A stretch of 64,000 nt of DNA from Actinoplanes sandaracinus (lineage in GTDB: Bacteria; Actinomycetota; Actinomycetes; Mycobacteriales; Micromonosporaceae): the NCBI RefSeq assembly GCF_030009775.1, contig NZ_JASCTH010000006.1, positions 243,562 to 307,561 of the forward strand, given 5' to 3'. Each line of letters opens with the position of its first letter. Within the stretch, counting starts at the first letter, position 1. The notes under the pieces are model-generated. The model was not told the DNA's origin. It ran no database searches and saw only the letters and a list, made by a program, of their open reading frames with translations. A program made the position numbers and the translations under genes. Of the stretch, positions 16,933-25,623 are shown piece by piece.

Positions 16933-18933
16933 TCACCTCTCATCGGCTAGGTAGTCCCGATCTTGGTTTCCAAGACCAACGCTCCTTTCAGTGGGCCCCC
17001 TGTAGGCGCCAGACGTCAGCACATTGCGGGTTCGGGCGATCTCACTGGCCTTTCTCCCGAAGCCTGAGTCGTCCACATCGCCCTCCAGGACTGCTCGATA
17101 ATGCTCGTAGAATGACTTAGCCCTGGCATGGATTTCTGCCCAGGTGAGCAACTCGATGTCGTCACGATCCTGCCAACCCTTCCGCGCCGTGCCCGACAAC
17201 GTGTAACCGCTCCCGGTGATGACGGCCATCGAGACCTCGCCCGTCTCCGCTTGACGAAGTTTCTCCGCATACCGATCTATCTGGTGGAGATCGTCGATGG
17301 ACACCGAATGCCCTGAGCGCTTGATCTCTATAACGACCAACCGGCCCTCGCCGCGAAGAGCGAGGAAGTCATACCGTGTTCGATCATCGGGGTCGGCATC
17401 TGCGAAACCCCATTCGCGCAATTGGCTTGTGATGCGCTTCTCTTCGGCCAGGACCTGCCATTCAGGGTTGATCAACCAAGGGAAGTCGGCAATAAGATCG
17501 TGCATGTTATCGCGCCCAACGCGGGGAGCGGTCTCCGGCGCATCGTCGACGATCATCGAATGGAACTTGTCCACGATGTCAAGTCGCCCCTTGACAACCT
17601 CCAATACGGCGCGGCTCTCGAGTACCCGCCATCCGCGCAGCAGATCAATCGTCTGCTCGAACTTCTCAGGATCTTCGATCACCAAGTCCAGTTGCTCGAT
17701 ATAGTCGTGGAACTGCCGATATTCATAGGCTCGAAGGATCGTGTCAGCAAGTGCCTCCAATCGCTCCGGATCTGTGTTCGATGCGCCGAGAGCGCCGATG
17801 AATCGCCTGGCCTGTTCCTTGGACTTCCTGTCGAGAGCGTCGAGTCTTTTGGCGAGATTAGGGTTGTCCTGAACCCGCTTTTTGGCCTGGTCGCCTTTGC
17901 GTGAACTGTGTTCACGCAGCAGCCTGCGGACGACTGTTTCCCCCCATTGTCGAAGCGCTGAAACCGACTCGTCAGACCAGTCGACTTCCTGCCGGTCGGT
18001 GGAAATGTGGTCGCTGTCGTCGTCGGCGCCGTCATCGAGGAAGTCGGCTTCAATGACACCGGTTAGGTACTTGGTGCCGTGCTGGCCGGAGGCCCTACTC
18101 TCTACACCGAAGAAGAAAGGGGGAGCCTGAGCTGTCTTGCCACGCACGATGACAACGAAGCCCTGCATTTCAGTGGAAAGAGTCTTATCGCTGAAGCCGG
18201 CCCACCACGTTATGCGATTACCGTCCGGTAGTTCTTCCTCTATTTCTCCCTGTTCGGGCTCCCGGTGAGACAAATTCACTGGCGCATCGTTGATCGCCAC
18301 GCCGTTAACTAGGATCAACATCCGGCCGCGTACGGAGCGGCTGAAGCGGCGTGCCAGGTTGTGTCGGAGGAGTTCGGGATCGAGAGCTGATGCATGCTTT
18401 AAGTTACTGAGTGTGATACACGTTCCGTGATCATCTGCGTTAGGGATCGTTCGCACCGATCCGGGAAGCGTCAGAGTCCGGACATCGCCAGCTGGAGTCT
18501 TGAGTAAGTCGACATCCAGCGTGACCGTCGTGTTCGAACCATCGCGCCACGTATCGACCTTCATTCGCTGAGCAAGACCGAAGCCAGCCAGCTTCCCAAT
18601 GCCTTTGCGGCCCATCGGCTTTCGGCCGCCTATCTCCGCTTGGCCGGCCGCTCGGCGGTTGCGACCGATCACGAGATAGTCGGACTGGAGACTCTCGTCA
18701 GTCATTCCGGCGCCGTCGTCACGAACTATGATCTCGTCCTGCTCGCGGTTGTATGTCCTGGGGTCCGGAAGAGTGATCACGACTTCTGTAGCCCCGGCGT
18801 CCCATGCGTTCGCCACCAGCTCCGCGAGCGCTGCGTCGCGCCGCTTATACATCTGCACGCCTAGATGTTCAAGTGTCCGGCCCATGACCGCGATACTGAA
18901 GTCTTTCTCGACCGGAGCAGCACTCGACGTCAT
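16933..18933 (-). CDS. GHKL (Hsp90/MORC-like) ATPase with C-terminal PD-(D/E)XK nuclease domain
   Basis: 666 residues from the ATG at 18933, convergent with the vsr operon (66-bp gap). The N-terminal domain has the N box ALAELVANAWDAGA (residues about 35-48), the G1 box VRDDGAGMTD (about 70-79), a glycine lid GRKPMGRKGIGKLAGFGLA (about 103-121) and a later DHGTCITLSNL strand. A long helical middle (about 330-500) contains LDRKSKEQARRFIG-type coiled segments. The C-terminal 130 residues carry FPWLINPEWQ, then TRYDFLALRG and VVIEIKRSGHS, a PD-(D/E)XK core with Asp and Glu-Ile-Lys. ATP-gated dimerisation driving DNA cleavage is the obvious model and is inferred. It is probably a stand-alone defence protein inserted beside the Z1 operon, since it has its own strand and promoter region. 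Confidence 0.78.
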   Translation of the reverse strand: MTSSAAPVEKDFSIAVMGRTLEHLGVQMYKRRDAALAELVANAWDAGATEVVITLPDPRTYNREQDEIIVRDDGAGMTDESLQSDYLVIGRNRRAAGQAEIGGRKPMGRKGIGKLAGFGLAQRMKVDTWRDGSNTTVTLDVDLLKTPAGDVRTLTLPGSVRTIPNADDHGTCITLSNLKHASALDPELLRHNLARRFSRSVRGRMLILVNGVAINDAPVNLSHREPEQGEIEEELPDGNRITWWAGFSDKTLSTEMQGFVVIVRGKTAQAPPFFFGVESRASGQHGTKYLTGVIEADFLDDGADDDSDHISTDRQEVDWSDESVSALRQWGETVVRRLLREHSSRKGDQAKKRVQDNPNLAKRLDALDRKSKEQARRFIGALGASNTDPERLEALADTILRAYEYRQFHDYIEQLDLVIEDPEKFEQTIDLLRGWRVLESRAVLEVVKGRLDIVDKFHSMIVDDAPETAPRVGRDNMHDLIADFPWLINPEWQVLAEEKRITSQLREWGFADADPDDRTRYDFLALRGEGRLVVIEIKRSGHSVSIDDLHQIDRYAEKLRQAETGEVSMAVITGSGYTLSGTARKGWQDRDDIELLTWAEIHARAKSFYEHYRAVLEGDVDDSGFGRKASEIARTRNVLTSGAYRGPTERSVGLGNQDRDYLADER

Positions 18934-19120
18934 GCCATGAGACTACTGGGCTCGGACCATGTTCGGGGTGGTCGGAGGCCCTCAATCGGCGCACTCTTGG
19001 CGCCATATCTCGGCCCGAGACATCGATGCCGGGTTCTGACACACTCAGGGGATGTGAGACGAGGCCCTCGGAGATCTACATTGCTCTCGTCGCGCCCGCG
19101 TCCCTATTGAGGAGGCGATC

Positions 19121-19777
19121 ATGATTCCAGTGGCTCGCGTGAAGATGGACGCCAACATTCCTCCCCATGCCACGTTCTGGATACCAAGCCTGGAAGACAT
19201 CGGCGAGGAGGGATTCGGATTCTTCCACGATACGTGGGCAATCACGGATGTCACACTCGACGAGGCCAGGGGCATCCTCGAAGAAGAGGAAAGAATCATC
19301 GCGTTCGTCGATGATGTCGCGACCTCTCCGGACATCTTCGAGAAAATCTTGAAGATCATCGAATCCGGCGAAATGACGGAGATGCCGCCGGATCTCCTAT
19401 CTGCCGAACAGTGTTCAAACCTCGAAGAGATACTCATTGGAGAGGACTCACCGATCCGGCAACTAGATCTCGGTGTGGTGAGTTCTGTGTACTCGTTCTC
19501 GGCGGCCGGCTGTTTCCCTGCAGCGAGCTGCCGGGGACACGGCTCGGGGTACTCGTGGGCGTCCAATCCGGTCGTGTACATCGCCGCAGATCGACCACAT
19601 GCCGAGGCGATACAACCACTGGTAGCGGAGTCAGGATGTGGCCTCGCATTGGATGAGGTGCGCCCAGACTTGATTGTTGTCCAGGCCCCGTCGATTCGGG
19701 AGATGCTCACGCTCTCCAGTATGTTGATCCATCGGATTGATGATGGGCTGCCGACCATGCAGCCGACACAGCTTTAA
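19121..19777 (+). CDS. Hypothetical protein, intact copy of an inverted paralogue pair
   Basis: 218 residues from the ATG at 19121 (GAGGAG at 19108-19113). The first half is acidic and has a HATFWIPSLEDIGEEGFGFF motif, then WAITDVTLDEARGILEEEE. The second half has GCFPAASCRGHGSGYSW, then VVYIAADRPHAEAIQPLVA and a C-terminal APSIREMLTLSSMLI helix. The Cys-x-x-His in the SCRGH turn could bind a metal, although no second ligand pair is obvious. There is no signal or membrane segment. A degraded homologue lies 300 bp downstream on the other strand. I know only uncharacterised relatives in actinomycetes. The neighbourhood suggests accessory DNA. Confidence 0.6.
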   Translation: MIPVARVKMDANIPPHATFWIPSLEDIGEEGFGFFHDTWAITDVTLDEARGILEEEERIIAFVDDVATSPDIFEKILKIIESGEMTEMPPDLLSAEQCSNLEEILIGEDSPIRQLDLGVVSSVYSFSAAGCFPAASCRGHGSGYSWASNPVVYIAADRPHAEAIQPLVAESGCGLALDEVRPDLIVVQAPSIREMLTLSSMLIHRIDDGLPTMQPTQL

Positions 19778-20076
19778 TTGAACGACGGCAGATGTTCGCG
19801 GCGAAGGCGTTGGCTGCTAGCGGAACAAACTATGGAAACTGTAGTTTCGGTTACTGAACCGATCTCATGGGCCGCCGTGACCGCTGGCCTCGAAGACTCG
19901 GGAATCTGGCATCGCCCTATCGGTACGCAACGATGCCGATATGAACGGCAGCCTCCAACGCAAGTACCAGCGCATCGGGGAACGATGCGGCATCGAGGTC
20001 CGATACGTCGTACGCCCGCTGCGACCACGGCCGTGGGACGGGCTGGGGTCAGCCAGCCGCCAGCTCCGTCGGGGCA
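19778..20076. other. Spacer between the inverted paralogues
   Basis: Short frames cross this stretch (for instance METVVSVTEPISWAAVTAG from 19830 and NGSLQRKYQRIGERCGIEV from 19943), but none is long enough or recognisable. It may be gene debris. No repeat or RNA is seen. Confidence 0.35.
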
Positions 20077-20797
20077 TTAGTGATCGAACAGCGACTGTTG
20101 CCCGTCAACCTCGATGTGGTCGTCTGCCGTTTGTTCCTCATCCGAGGGCGACCCCCAGCGCAGAGGCGGCGGCGGATCGTGTGCGGCCTTAGCAAGGATC
20201 GCTTCGGCCAAGTCCATCATCTCGGTGATCGATTGCGCGTGGATCGTCAGGAATTCCGGACGGTTGTAGTCGACGTCGAATCCGCAGAGGGTGCTTTCTA
20301 CCAGCGGCTGCAACCAGTCCGCGTGCTCCCGGTCGATGGCGGCCACAACAACTGGCCGCTCGGCCCAGGAACGCTCCGCATGGCTGCGGCAACTGGCGGC
20401 TGGTACGCGCCCGATTGCGGCTAACGCATACGTCAGCCCGGCGACCCCCAGTTCAAGGCCGCACAAACTGACCGACCGACGTCACCGTGTTCAGAGAGTG
20501 CGGCCATGCCGACTTCGTCCTCTGGATCGTCGGACGGGAAGTCAGGATTGTGCCACTCGATCAGTTAGCAAAGTACTCAAACGCCTCAGGGTCGGCGGCC
20601 GTCGCGTCGACTGCGATTGCCGCCGTCCGCTCGTCGGCTACCACGTCGGCCGCCTCCGCTAACGGCACGTCAAAGATAGCCCAGACACCTTGGAAGAATC
20701 CGATTCCCTCGTCGTGGATCTCGCCTTCTGCCGGCATCCAGAACGCAGCATGCCGAGGCGGAACCGGGTAAAGATCAATATCTACGCGGGGGATCAA
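20077..20797 (-). pseudogene. Frameshifted paralogue of the 19121-19777 protein
   Basis: Reading leftwards from 20797, the first frame gives a counterpart of the N-terminal half (RHAAFWMPAEGEIHDEGIGF, then WAIFDVPLAEAADVV) and stops at 20561. A second frame continues with EWHNPDFPSDDPEDEVG. A third frame gives the C-terminal half (GLELGVAGLTYALAAIG, VPAASCRSH, VVVAAIDREHADWLQPLVE, AQSITEMMDLA), ending at 20077. The order and motifs match the intact copy throughout, so at least two frame changes have broken one gene of about 230 codons. The duplication is divergent, so it is not recent. Confidence 0.7.
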
Positions 20798-21240
20798 CCG
20801 CGCCTCCCCTCAAGGCGCCTCTCGACAGTAAATCACGTCCCGCATCCCCAGCAAGTGTGTCGATGCATCCAATTGAATCTTCCGGGGTTCGGATGGCCAT
20901 GGTGAAAGTCGCCTCACGAAAGCCCGGTTCGAGGGAGAATCGGCGCGACGATAGTGACACCTGGGGTGCTTTGCCGTTATTGGCCCGCGGCATCGATGAC
21001 CGATCATGGGGCGGGGAACCGACCAGTCCCGTGAACGTGACGTCCGACCGTGTTAGCTATCTCGAACTTGCATGCTAGAAATGTCGAGCGCCCCCGTCTA
21101 TCGCTGGATACCTACCATTCGGCGTTCGCGATCATTGCCCGCTTCTTCGCAACCCCAGTCGAGCCTTTGCCCTGGGATTCGTCCAATATCTCCGGAGTTG
21201 TTAGGAATAGATGGCTGCTTGATGACGGCTGTCAGTCCTA
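20798..21240. other. Intergenic stretch, no gene recognised
   Basis: 443 bp with a lower GC content than its neighbours around 21050-21240 and only short, unconvincing frames on both strands. No tRNA, hairpin or repeat was noticed. Confidence 0.4.
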
Positions 21241-22144
21241 TTCCTTCATGGGGTGGTGCGGACTCCATCCGTTCAAGTGAGGGCGCAGATCTTCCGGGCC
21301 TGGCTCGAAGGTGAAATCAACAGTTGCGAGCGTTGGTGCGCCGACGGTGGGGTCGATCTTGTCGGCGTGGGCGCGTGCCCAGGTCAGCCAATCGGCGAGT
21401 TCGCTGTCACCGGGCGCCCGGCCAGGTTGACGCCGACGCGGCATTTCGGATCACGCCGGCGCCGTTGATCGCCCGAAGCACAGCGAGGACCCGGGGGATC
21501 GATTCCGGCGAGACCCGCAGGTTGGTCGGGTCCTGTTCGAGGACGCTGTAGTCGGCGACCGCGGTGACGCGATTGTCGCTCTGGTCGAGGCGTAGCCGGT
21601 TCCAGTCGGTGTCATAGGGCTGCGCCGCCGAGTACAGGCGGATGACGAGGTCACCGGTGTTGCGGCCGGTGTGCCGCAGGTCGTAGCCGTCCGGCACGAG
21701 TTTGTGCTGCTTGGCGGCGTGGATAGCGCGCCGATAGCTCGCGCGGGTCTCGGTATCCGGATCCGACACCGTCACGGTGCCGCCGCTGGTCTGGAGCCGC
21801 TCGATCAGCGTGGTCGCTTCCTGGATCATCGCGGTCCGCGCCGTCGGCTGCTGGCCCACTCCGCCCGAGACTGCTGGCGTGGACGAGTTCTTCGAAGGGG
21901 CACCGCTCGCCGTGTCGGTCAGCTCTGGGTGCCGGCCGTGGTCGAGGTAGTAGCGGCCGCGTTGAGTCAAGGCAGCGGACCAGCGGCCGTCTCGACGTGA
22001 CACCGTGACCAGGCGGCGGCCCTGCAAGGCTCGCGCGGTGTGTTTCGCGCCTTCGCCGGGCATCTCCGCTTCGGGGCATCCGGCCTCCACCCAGCGCAGC
22101 ACCTCGACTTGGTGCGGCTTCAACGGGGCAGCGATGTCGACCAT
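21241..22144 (-). pseudogene. Broken mobile-element-type protein (N-terminal winged-helix-like)
   Basis: From the ATG at 22144 the frame reads LKPHQVEVLRWVEAGCPEAE, then ALQGRRLVTVSRRDGRWSAALTQRGRYYLDHG, a winged-helix-like start, then a linker and ASYRRAIHAAKQHKLVPDGY with LRHTGRNTGDLVIRL. It ends at 21407 after an atypical tail. A different frame at 21241-21444 gives the expected C terminus of such proteins (ELADWLTWARAHADKIDPT, DLRPHLNGWSPHHP). The parts are joined by a frameshift, probably with loss of a central region, since relatives that I recall are longer and have a PRAL-containing centre. It lies 52 bp downstream of the biosynthetic cluster and is likely unrelated to it. Confidence 0.6.
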
Positions 22145-22196
22145 CGGCCAGTTATACCGAGCCGTTCCCTCCCTGAGATAGACCCTCATCATCCGG

Positions 22197-23459
22197 CTAT
22201 TCCGGTCGATCCCCGGCGCCCATGCGGTCGAAGCCGCGCTGCACATGCGACAGCGCCAGCAGCAGCCCGGAACTGGTCAGTTCGACGCCACCGCGGGCCG
22301 CCCGGACCGGCATCCGGCCCGGGGCGGACCAGGCCAGCCGGCCCCGCTCGTCGATGAAGCCCCGGGACTCGCCCCGGTTGTCGGCGTGCAGGCAGTACGG
22401 CACGTCCAGGTATCCCTTGGCGAACGCCCGGCACAACGCCGTACCGATGTCGTCGTCGAGCTCCAGGACCGCTTCGATCAACGCGCGCGCCTCCGCGTAG
22501 ACACCGGTGTCGCCGGGCGGGCCGTCCGCGGGACCCTCGGCGGCGGCGACCCTCGACGCGTACTCCAGGGCGGTGACGTTTTCGGCGATGGTCGGGATCC
22601 GGTGCGCCTCGGCCGGGGTCTTCACCAGCAGCCGGCACGCGCCGCCGTGTTTCGCCAGCCGGGCCGACGCGCCCAGCAGCTCCAGCGCACCCGCCCGGGT
22701 CCGGGGATAGACCCCCATGTAGGTGTAGAGAACGATGTGGGTGTCGAGGCCGGGCAGCCACTCGCCGATCAACCGGTGCAGGGCGGCGAGCGCCTCCACG
22801 TCCTGGTCGTGGTCGACCTGCTGGGCGTAACTCAGCGACACGCTGCGCAGGCCGTGCTGGGCGAAGAACATCCCCTCCAGCAGGGTCACCGCGACCAGCA
22901 GACCGGGCGGGCAGAGCTGGCCCAGCAGGCAGCCGCCGAAACTCTCCAGATGCGGTTCCACCCCGGCCTCGCGCAGCCCGGCGTAGGCCGCGCAGCACCG
23001 CTTCCAGCTGTCCACCGCCTCGCGCAGTGGAACCCGGCTGTAGGGCAGGCAATAGGACACCGGGCCGCCCTCGGTGGCGTCCACCCCGTTGGCCAGCAAC
23101 GCGGCGAAGATGTCCTCCGGCCGGGCCGAGCCGTGCCGGACCTGAACCGGCATCCCGCCGGCGCGGGCCTCCGCAAGCACCTCACGGGTGATGCCGGTGC
23201 CGTGCGCGACGATGGGGAACCCGTTCAGCGGCGCCCCGTCGACCAGGGCGCGCCGGGCGGCCTCGTGCGCGCCGACCCGGGTGTAGCTGTCCAGAGTGAT
23301 CGTGCCGACGGTGCAGGCCCGGGACCGGGCAACCGTGGCCAGGCCGTAGCGCATCACAGCCGGGTCGCCAAACCCCATCCGGGGCTGCACCACCACCTCG
23401 CCCCGCCGGTGCGCGGCCGCCACCGCGGCCGCGAACGGGCCCGGCGTCACGGTGCTCAC
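22197..23459 (-). CDS. glmE: Glutamate mutase (methylaspartate mutase) E subunit
   Basis: Catalytic barrel subunit of the adenosylcobalamin enzyme that rearranges L-glutamate to (2S,3S)-3-methylaspartate. 420 residues from the GTG at 23459, which overlaps the stop of the S subunit (GTGA). Visible are VVQPRMGFGDPAVM near the start, TLDSYTRVGAHEAARRAL, the NGFPIVAHGT strand, VRHGSARPEDIFAALLANGVDATEGGPVSY (cut here by commas in the family alignment: VRHGSARPED, then DATEGGPVSYCLPY), ESFGGCLLGQLCPP and SYAQQVDHDQD. These match the E chain (PF06368) barrel. It is the last gene of the peptide operon and supplies the methylaspartate precursor for the final NRPS module. Friulimicin and skyllamycin clusters use the same enzyme pair. 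Confidence 0.9.
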   Translation of the reverse strand: MSTVTPGPFAAAVAAAHRRGEVVVQPRMGFGDPAVMRYGLATVARSRACTVGTITLDSYTRVGAHEAARRALVDGAPLNGFPIVAHGTGITREVLAEARAGGMPVQVRHGSARPEDIFAALLANGVDATEGGPVSYCLPYSRVPLREAVDSWKRCCAAYAGLREAGVEPHLESFGGCLLGQLCPPGLLVAVTLLEGMFFAQHGLRSVSLSYAQQVDHDQDVEALAALHRLIGEWLPGLDTHIVLYTYMGVYPRTRAGALELLGASARLAKHGGACRLLVKTPAEAHRIPTIAENVTALEYASRVAAAEGPADGPPGDTGVYAEARALIEAVLELDDDIGTALCRAFAKGYLDVPYCLHADNRGESRGFIDERGRLAWSAPGRMPVRAARGGVELTSSGLLLALSHVQRGFDRMGAGDRPE

Positions 23460-23884
23460 CCCGCCTCCACCAGCACCGGCCGGCGGACGAAGTCGAGGAA
23501 CTGCCGGGGGTCGGAACCGTCGGCGAAGACCGCGTCGAAACCCGCGGCCAGCAGGTCGGCGGTCTGGGTCTCGTCGAGCGGCCCGGCGGTGCCGAGCTTG
23601 CCGCCGATCACCATCGGCACCCCGTCCAGGGCGGGATCGGTGCGCAGCAGCTCGGCCAGCGCCCATCCCTCGGTGTAACCGTGCCCGTTGACCGAGCTGA
23701 CCACGACCAGATCCGGGCGGTGCTGCCGGCACTGCTCTAGGAAGAACCCGGCCGGCACACACACGCCGAGGTTGACCACCCGGTACCCCATCTCGCCCAG
23801 CAGCAGCTGCAGAAACATCAGGTTCCACATGTGCGAGTCCGATGCCACAGTGCCCAGCACCGCCGTACACCGGGTGTCTTTCAT
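23456..23884 (-). CDS. glmS: Glutamate mutase S subunit, cobalamin-binding
   Basis: 142 residues, a small Rossmann-like B12 domain that partners the E subunit. It shows VLGTVASDSHMWNLMFLQLLL (the base-off cobalamin loop, Asp-x-His-x-x-Asn where classical enzymes have Asp-x-His-x-x-Gly), YRVVNLGVCVP, LVVVSSVNGHGYTEGW, then MVIGGKLG and an ADGSDPRQFLDFV end. The ATG at 23884 overlaps the preceding gene's stop by 4 bp, and its own stop overlaps glmE. The Gly-to-Asn change occurs in several antibiotic-cluster homologues that I recall, so I do not read it as inactivation. The His that coordinates cobalt is present. Confidence 0.88.
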   Translation of the reverse strand: MKDTRCTAVLGTVASDSHMWNLMFLQLLLGEMGYRVVNLGVCVPAGFFLEQCRQHRPDLVVVSSVNGHGYTEGWALAELLRTDPALDGVPMVIGGKLGTAGPLDETQTADLLAAGFDAVFADGSDPRQFLDFVRRPVLVEAG

Positions 23885-24516
23885 GCCCGGACCTTCGCCT
23901 TCTCGGCGGCGGCGTCGAGCGCGTCGATGAATCCCGGCAACCGCTCCAGACCCCAGAACCGGTGCCGGCCGGCCAGGAAATAGGGGACCCCGAAGATGTC
24001 GTCCTGATAGGCCCAGTCGAGGGCCTCGACGGCGGCGGCTCGCAGCGACTCGTCGCCCGCGGCGCCGGCGACTTGATCGGGGTCGAGGCCAGCCTGCGCC
24101 GCGACGTCGCGCAGCACCGCGGGATCGCAGAGGTTCTCACCGCGCTCCCACCGGGCCCGGACCGCCGCCTGGTAGAACTGGGGCCCCAGCCCTACCGCGT
24201 CGGCGTGCAGCCAGAGCAGATGCGGGACCTCCCAGTCCTGCCCGAGGTCCGCCGGCCAGGTCATCCGGTAGCCGAACTTCTGGACCAGGCGCTCGGTGTC
24301 GGCCAGCAGGTAGAGGTGTTTGGCCAGGGTGATCGGGGTCTGCAGGACGCCCGAGCCGCGGGCGTCGAGCGCGTCGCGCAGCCAGGGCTTCGGATCCCAG
24401 TTCGGTACCAGCCGCACGGTGGCGGCCAGATCCGGGCGGGTCTCCTCGAATCGGCGCAGCGCGAGCCAACTTCGCGGGCTACGGAACGAGAAATACATTC
24501 GGGGTGGCTTGCGCAT
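23881..24516 (-). CDS. Thioredoxin-fold isomerase (HCCA isomerase/DsbA family), copy 1
   Basis: 211 residues beginning MRKPPRMYFSFRSPRSWLALR, the entry of the 2-hydroxychromene-2-carboxylate isomerase/GST-kappa group: a beta strand, then SPRSW in place of a CxxC redox motif. It continues with VPNWDPKPWLRDAL, LLADTERLVQKFGYRMTWP, then a helical insertion and the family end DDIFGVPYFLAGRHRFWGLERLPGFID. No redox Cys pair is present, so an isomerase role is preferred over an oxidoreductase. In type II PKS loci, proteins of this fold are candidates for trans-to-cis isomerisation of a polyene carried on ACP. A homologue lies at 56318 in the PKS block. Assignment to the fold is firm; the substrate is inferred. 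Confidence 0.75.
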   Translation of the reverse strand: MRKPPRMYFSFRSPRSWLALRRFEETRPDLAATVRLVPNWDPKPWLRDALDARGSGVLQTPITLAKHLYLLADTERLVQKFGYRMTWPADLGQDWEVPHLLWLHADAVGLGPQFYQAAVRARWERGENLCDPAVLRDVAAQAGLDPDQVAGAAGDESLRAAAVEALDWAYQDDIFGVPYFLAGRHRFWGLERLPGFIDALDAAAEKAKVRA

Positions 24517-24537
24517 GGTTGCTCCTGTCCGGCCGCG

Positions 24538-25338
24538 TCATGCGGTGGGCACTCGTACGGTGTCGAGAAAGGCCCGGATCTCGGCGCCGACCCGGTCGCT
24601 GTCCTGCACGTGAATAAAATGCCCGGCACCGGGCCGGGTGTGGATGGTGGCGGCCGGCATCGCGGCCCGCAGTGCCGTGGTGCGAGGGCCGGCCAGGGCC
24701 GGGTCAGCCGAACCGGTGATCACCAGGGTGGGTACCCGGACGTCACCCAGCGGGAGCCGCGAGCAGACCAGGAACTGGTGCAGCAGGGCTTGGACACCGC
24801 CCGGCCCGATGCGGTCCAGCGTCTTGCCGATCATCGTCTCGACGAGCCCGGGATCCAGCGTCGTGGCCCGGGGGCCGAGACGCAGCCGGACCCCCTCGGC
24901 GATCACCCCGGCGAACCGGGCCGACTCCCGGGCTACGAGCTCGGGACCGTCCTCGTCACCGGGTGGCCGGTAGTGCGGCGCGACGAGCACCGCGGCCGTC
25001 GGGGTGAAGCCGAACGCGAGGAGCTCCAGCACCGCGCCCGCCCCGTACGAGTGGCCGGCCAGCACGGTGACCGGCTGGGGAACCAGGGCGACGGCGGCGG
25101 CGAGCAGGGCGGCCGGGCCGGGATCGGCCCGCCAGGCGTAGTCGCCGCCGGGGCGCCACGGCAGGTCCAGCGCATAGGGCGTGAACCTGCCGTGCAACCC
25201 GGCGATCAGTGGCTCCCAGCTGAGCCAGGAATCCTCCATGCCGTGCGCGAGGACCAGCGCCGGGCCGGTGCCGGGACCCCGGTGGACGGTGATCCGTTCA
25301 CCACCGTGGACGGAGTCGGCAACCCGATGCCAGTCCAC
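24538..25338 (-). CDS. Alpha/beta hydrolase, copy 1
   Basis: 266 residues from the GTG at 25338, 4 bp after the ACP stop. It shows the oxyanion-hole LVLAHGMEDSWLSW (residues about 29-42), a nucleophile elbow VLAGHSYGAGAVLEL with Ser (about 92-106), VPTLVITGSADPALAG with the acid (about 215-230) and GAGHFIHVQDSDRV with His (about 245-258). The triad appears complete. Possible jobs are editing of stalled acyl-ACP or peptidyl carriers, or late ester hydrolysis. A second hydrolase with HSFGAN and the same neighbour type lies at 57921. Specificity cannot be read from the sequence. Confidence 0.8.
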   Translation of the reverse strand: MDWHRVADSVHGGERITVHRGPGTGPALVLAHGMEDSWLSWEPLIAGLHGRFTPYALDLPWRPGGDYAWRADPGPAALLAAAVALVPQPVTVLAGHSYGAGAVLELLAFGFTPTAAVLVAPHYRPPGDEDGPELVARESARFAGVIAEGVRLRLGPRATTLDPGLVETMIGKTLDRIGPGGVQALLHQFLVCSRLPLGDVRVPTLVITGSADPALAGPRTTALRAAMPAATIHTRPGAGHFIHVQDSDRVGAEIRAFLDTVRVPTA

Positions 25339-25342
25339 CGTC

Positions 25343-25600
25343 TCAGTCCTGCCAGCCGGCGTAGCGCGACACGATCCGATATACCGCGCCGAGGTTCTCC
25401 ATCTCCGGCAGCTCGGTCTGCGGGATCTCGATCTTGTACATCTTCTCCACCCGGGCCAGGATCTCGATGGCCCGCAGCGAGTCGGCGTCGTGCTCCTCCA
25501 CGAAATGGCTGGTCTCGGTGATCTTCTCGGGCTCTACCTCGAGGACCTCGGCTACTACCTCGCGCAGCTCTTCCATCCGGTGGTTGAGTACCTGGGTCAT
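25343..25600 (-). CDS. Acyl carrier protein of the type II PKS
   Basis: 85 residues from the ATG at 25600 (GAAAGGAC on the - strand about 8 bp before). The phosphopantetheine site is EHDADSLRAIEILARVEK, with the Ser after Asp. The flanks VVAEVLEVEPEKITETSHF and YKIEIPQTELPEMENLGAVY are acidic and helical, as in discrete ACPs. The family is that of standalone carriers used by highly reducing type II PKSs rather than fatty acid synthase. As the only free ACP in the cluster, it should carry the growing acyl chain between the ketosynthases, ketoreductase and dehydratases and present it to the first condensation domain of the NRPS. Confidence 0.88.
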   Translation of the reverse strand: MTQVLNHRMEELREVVAEVLEVEPEKITETSHFVEEHDADSLRAIEILARVEKMYKIEIPQTELPEMENLGAVYRIVSRYAGWQD

Positions 25601-25623
25601 GGTGATAGTCCTTTCAACGGGAT

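Noticed and set aside
23881..24516. Redox-active DsbA oxidoreductase
   Set aside because: No CxxC motif is present at the thioredoxin-fold active-site position in either copy.
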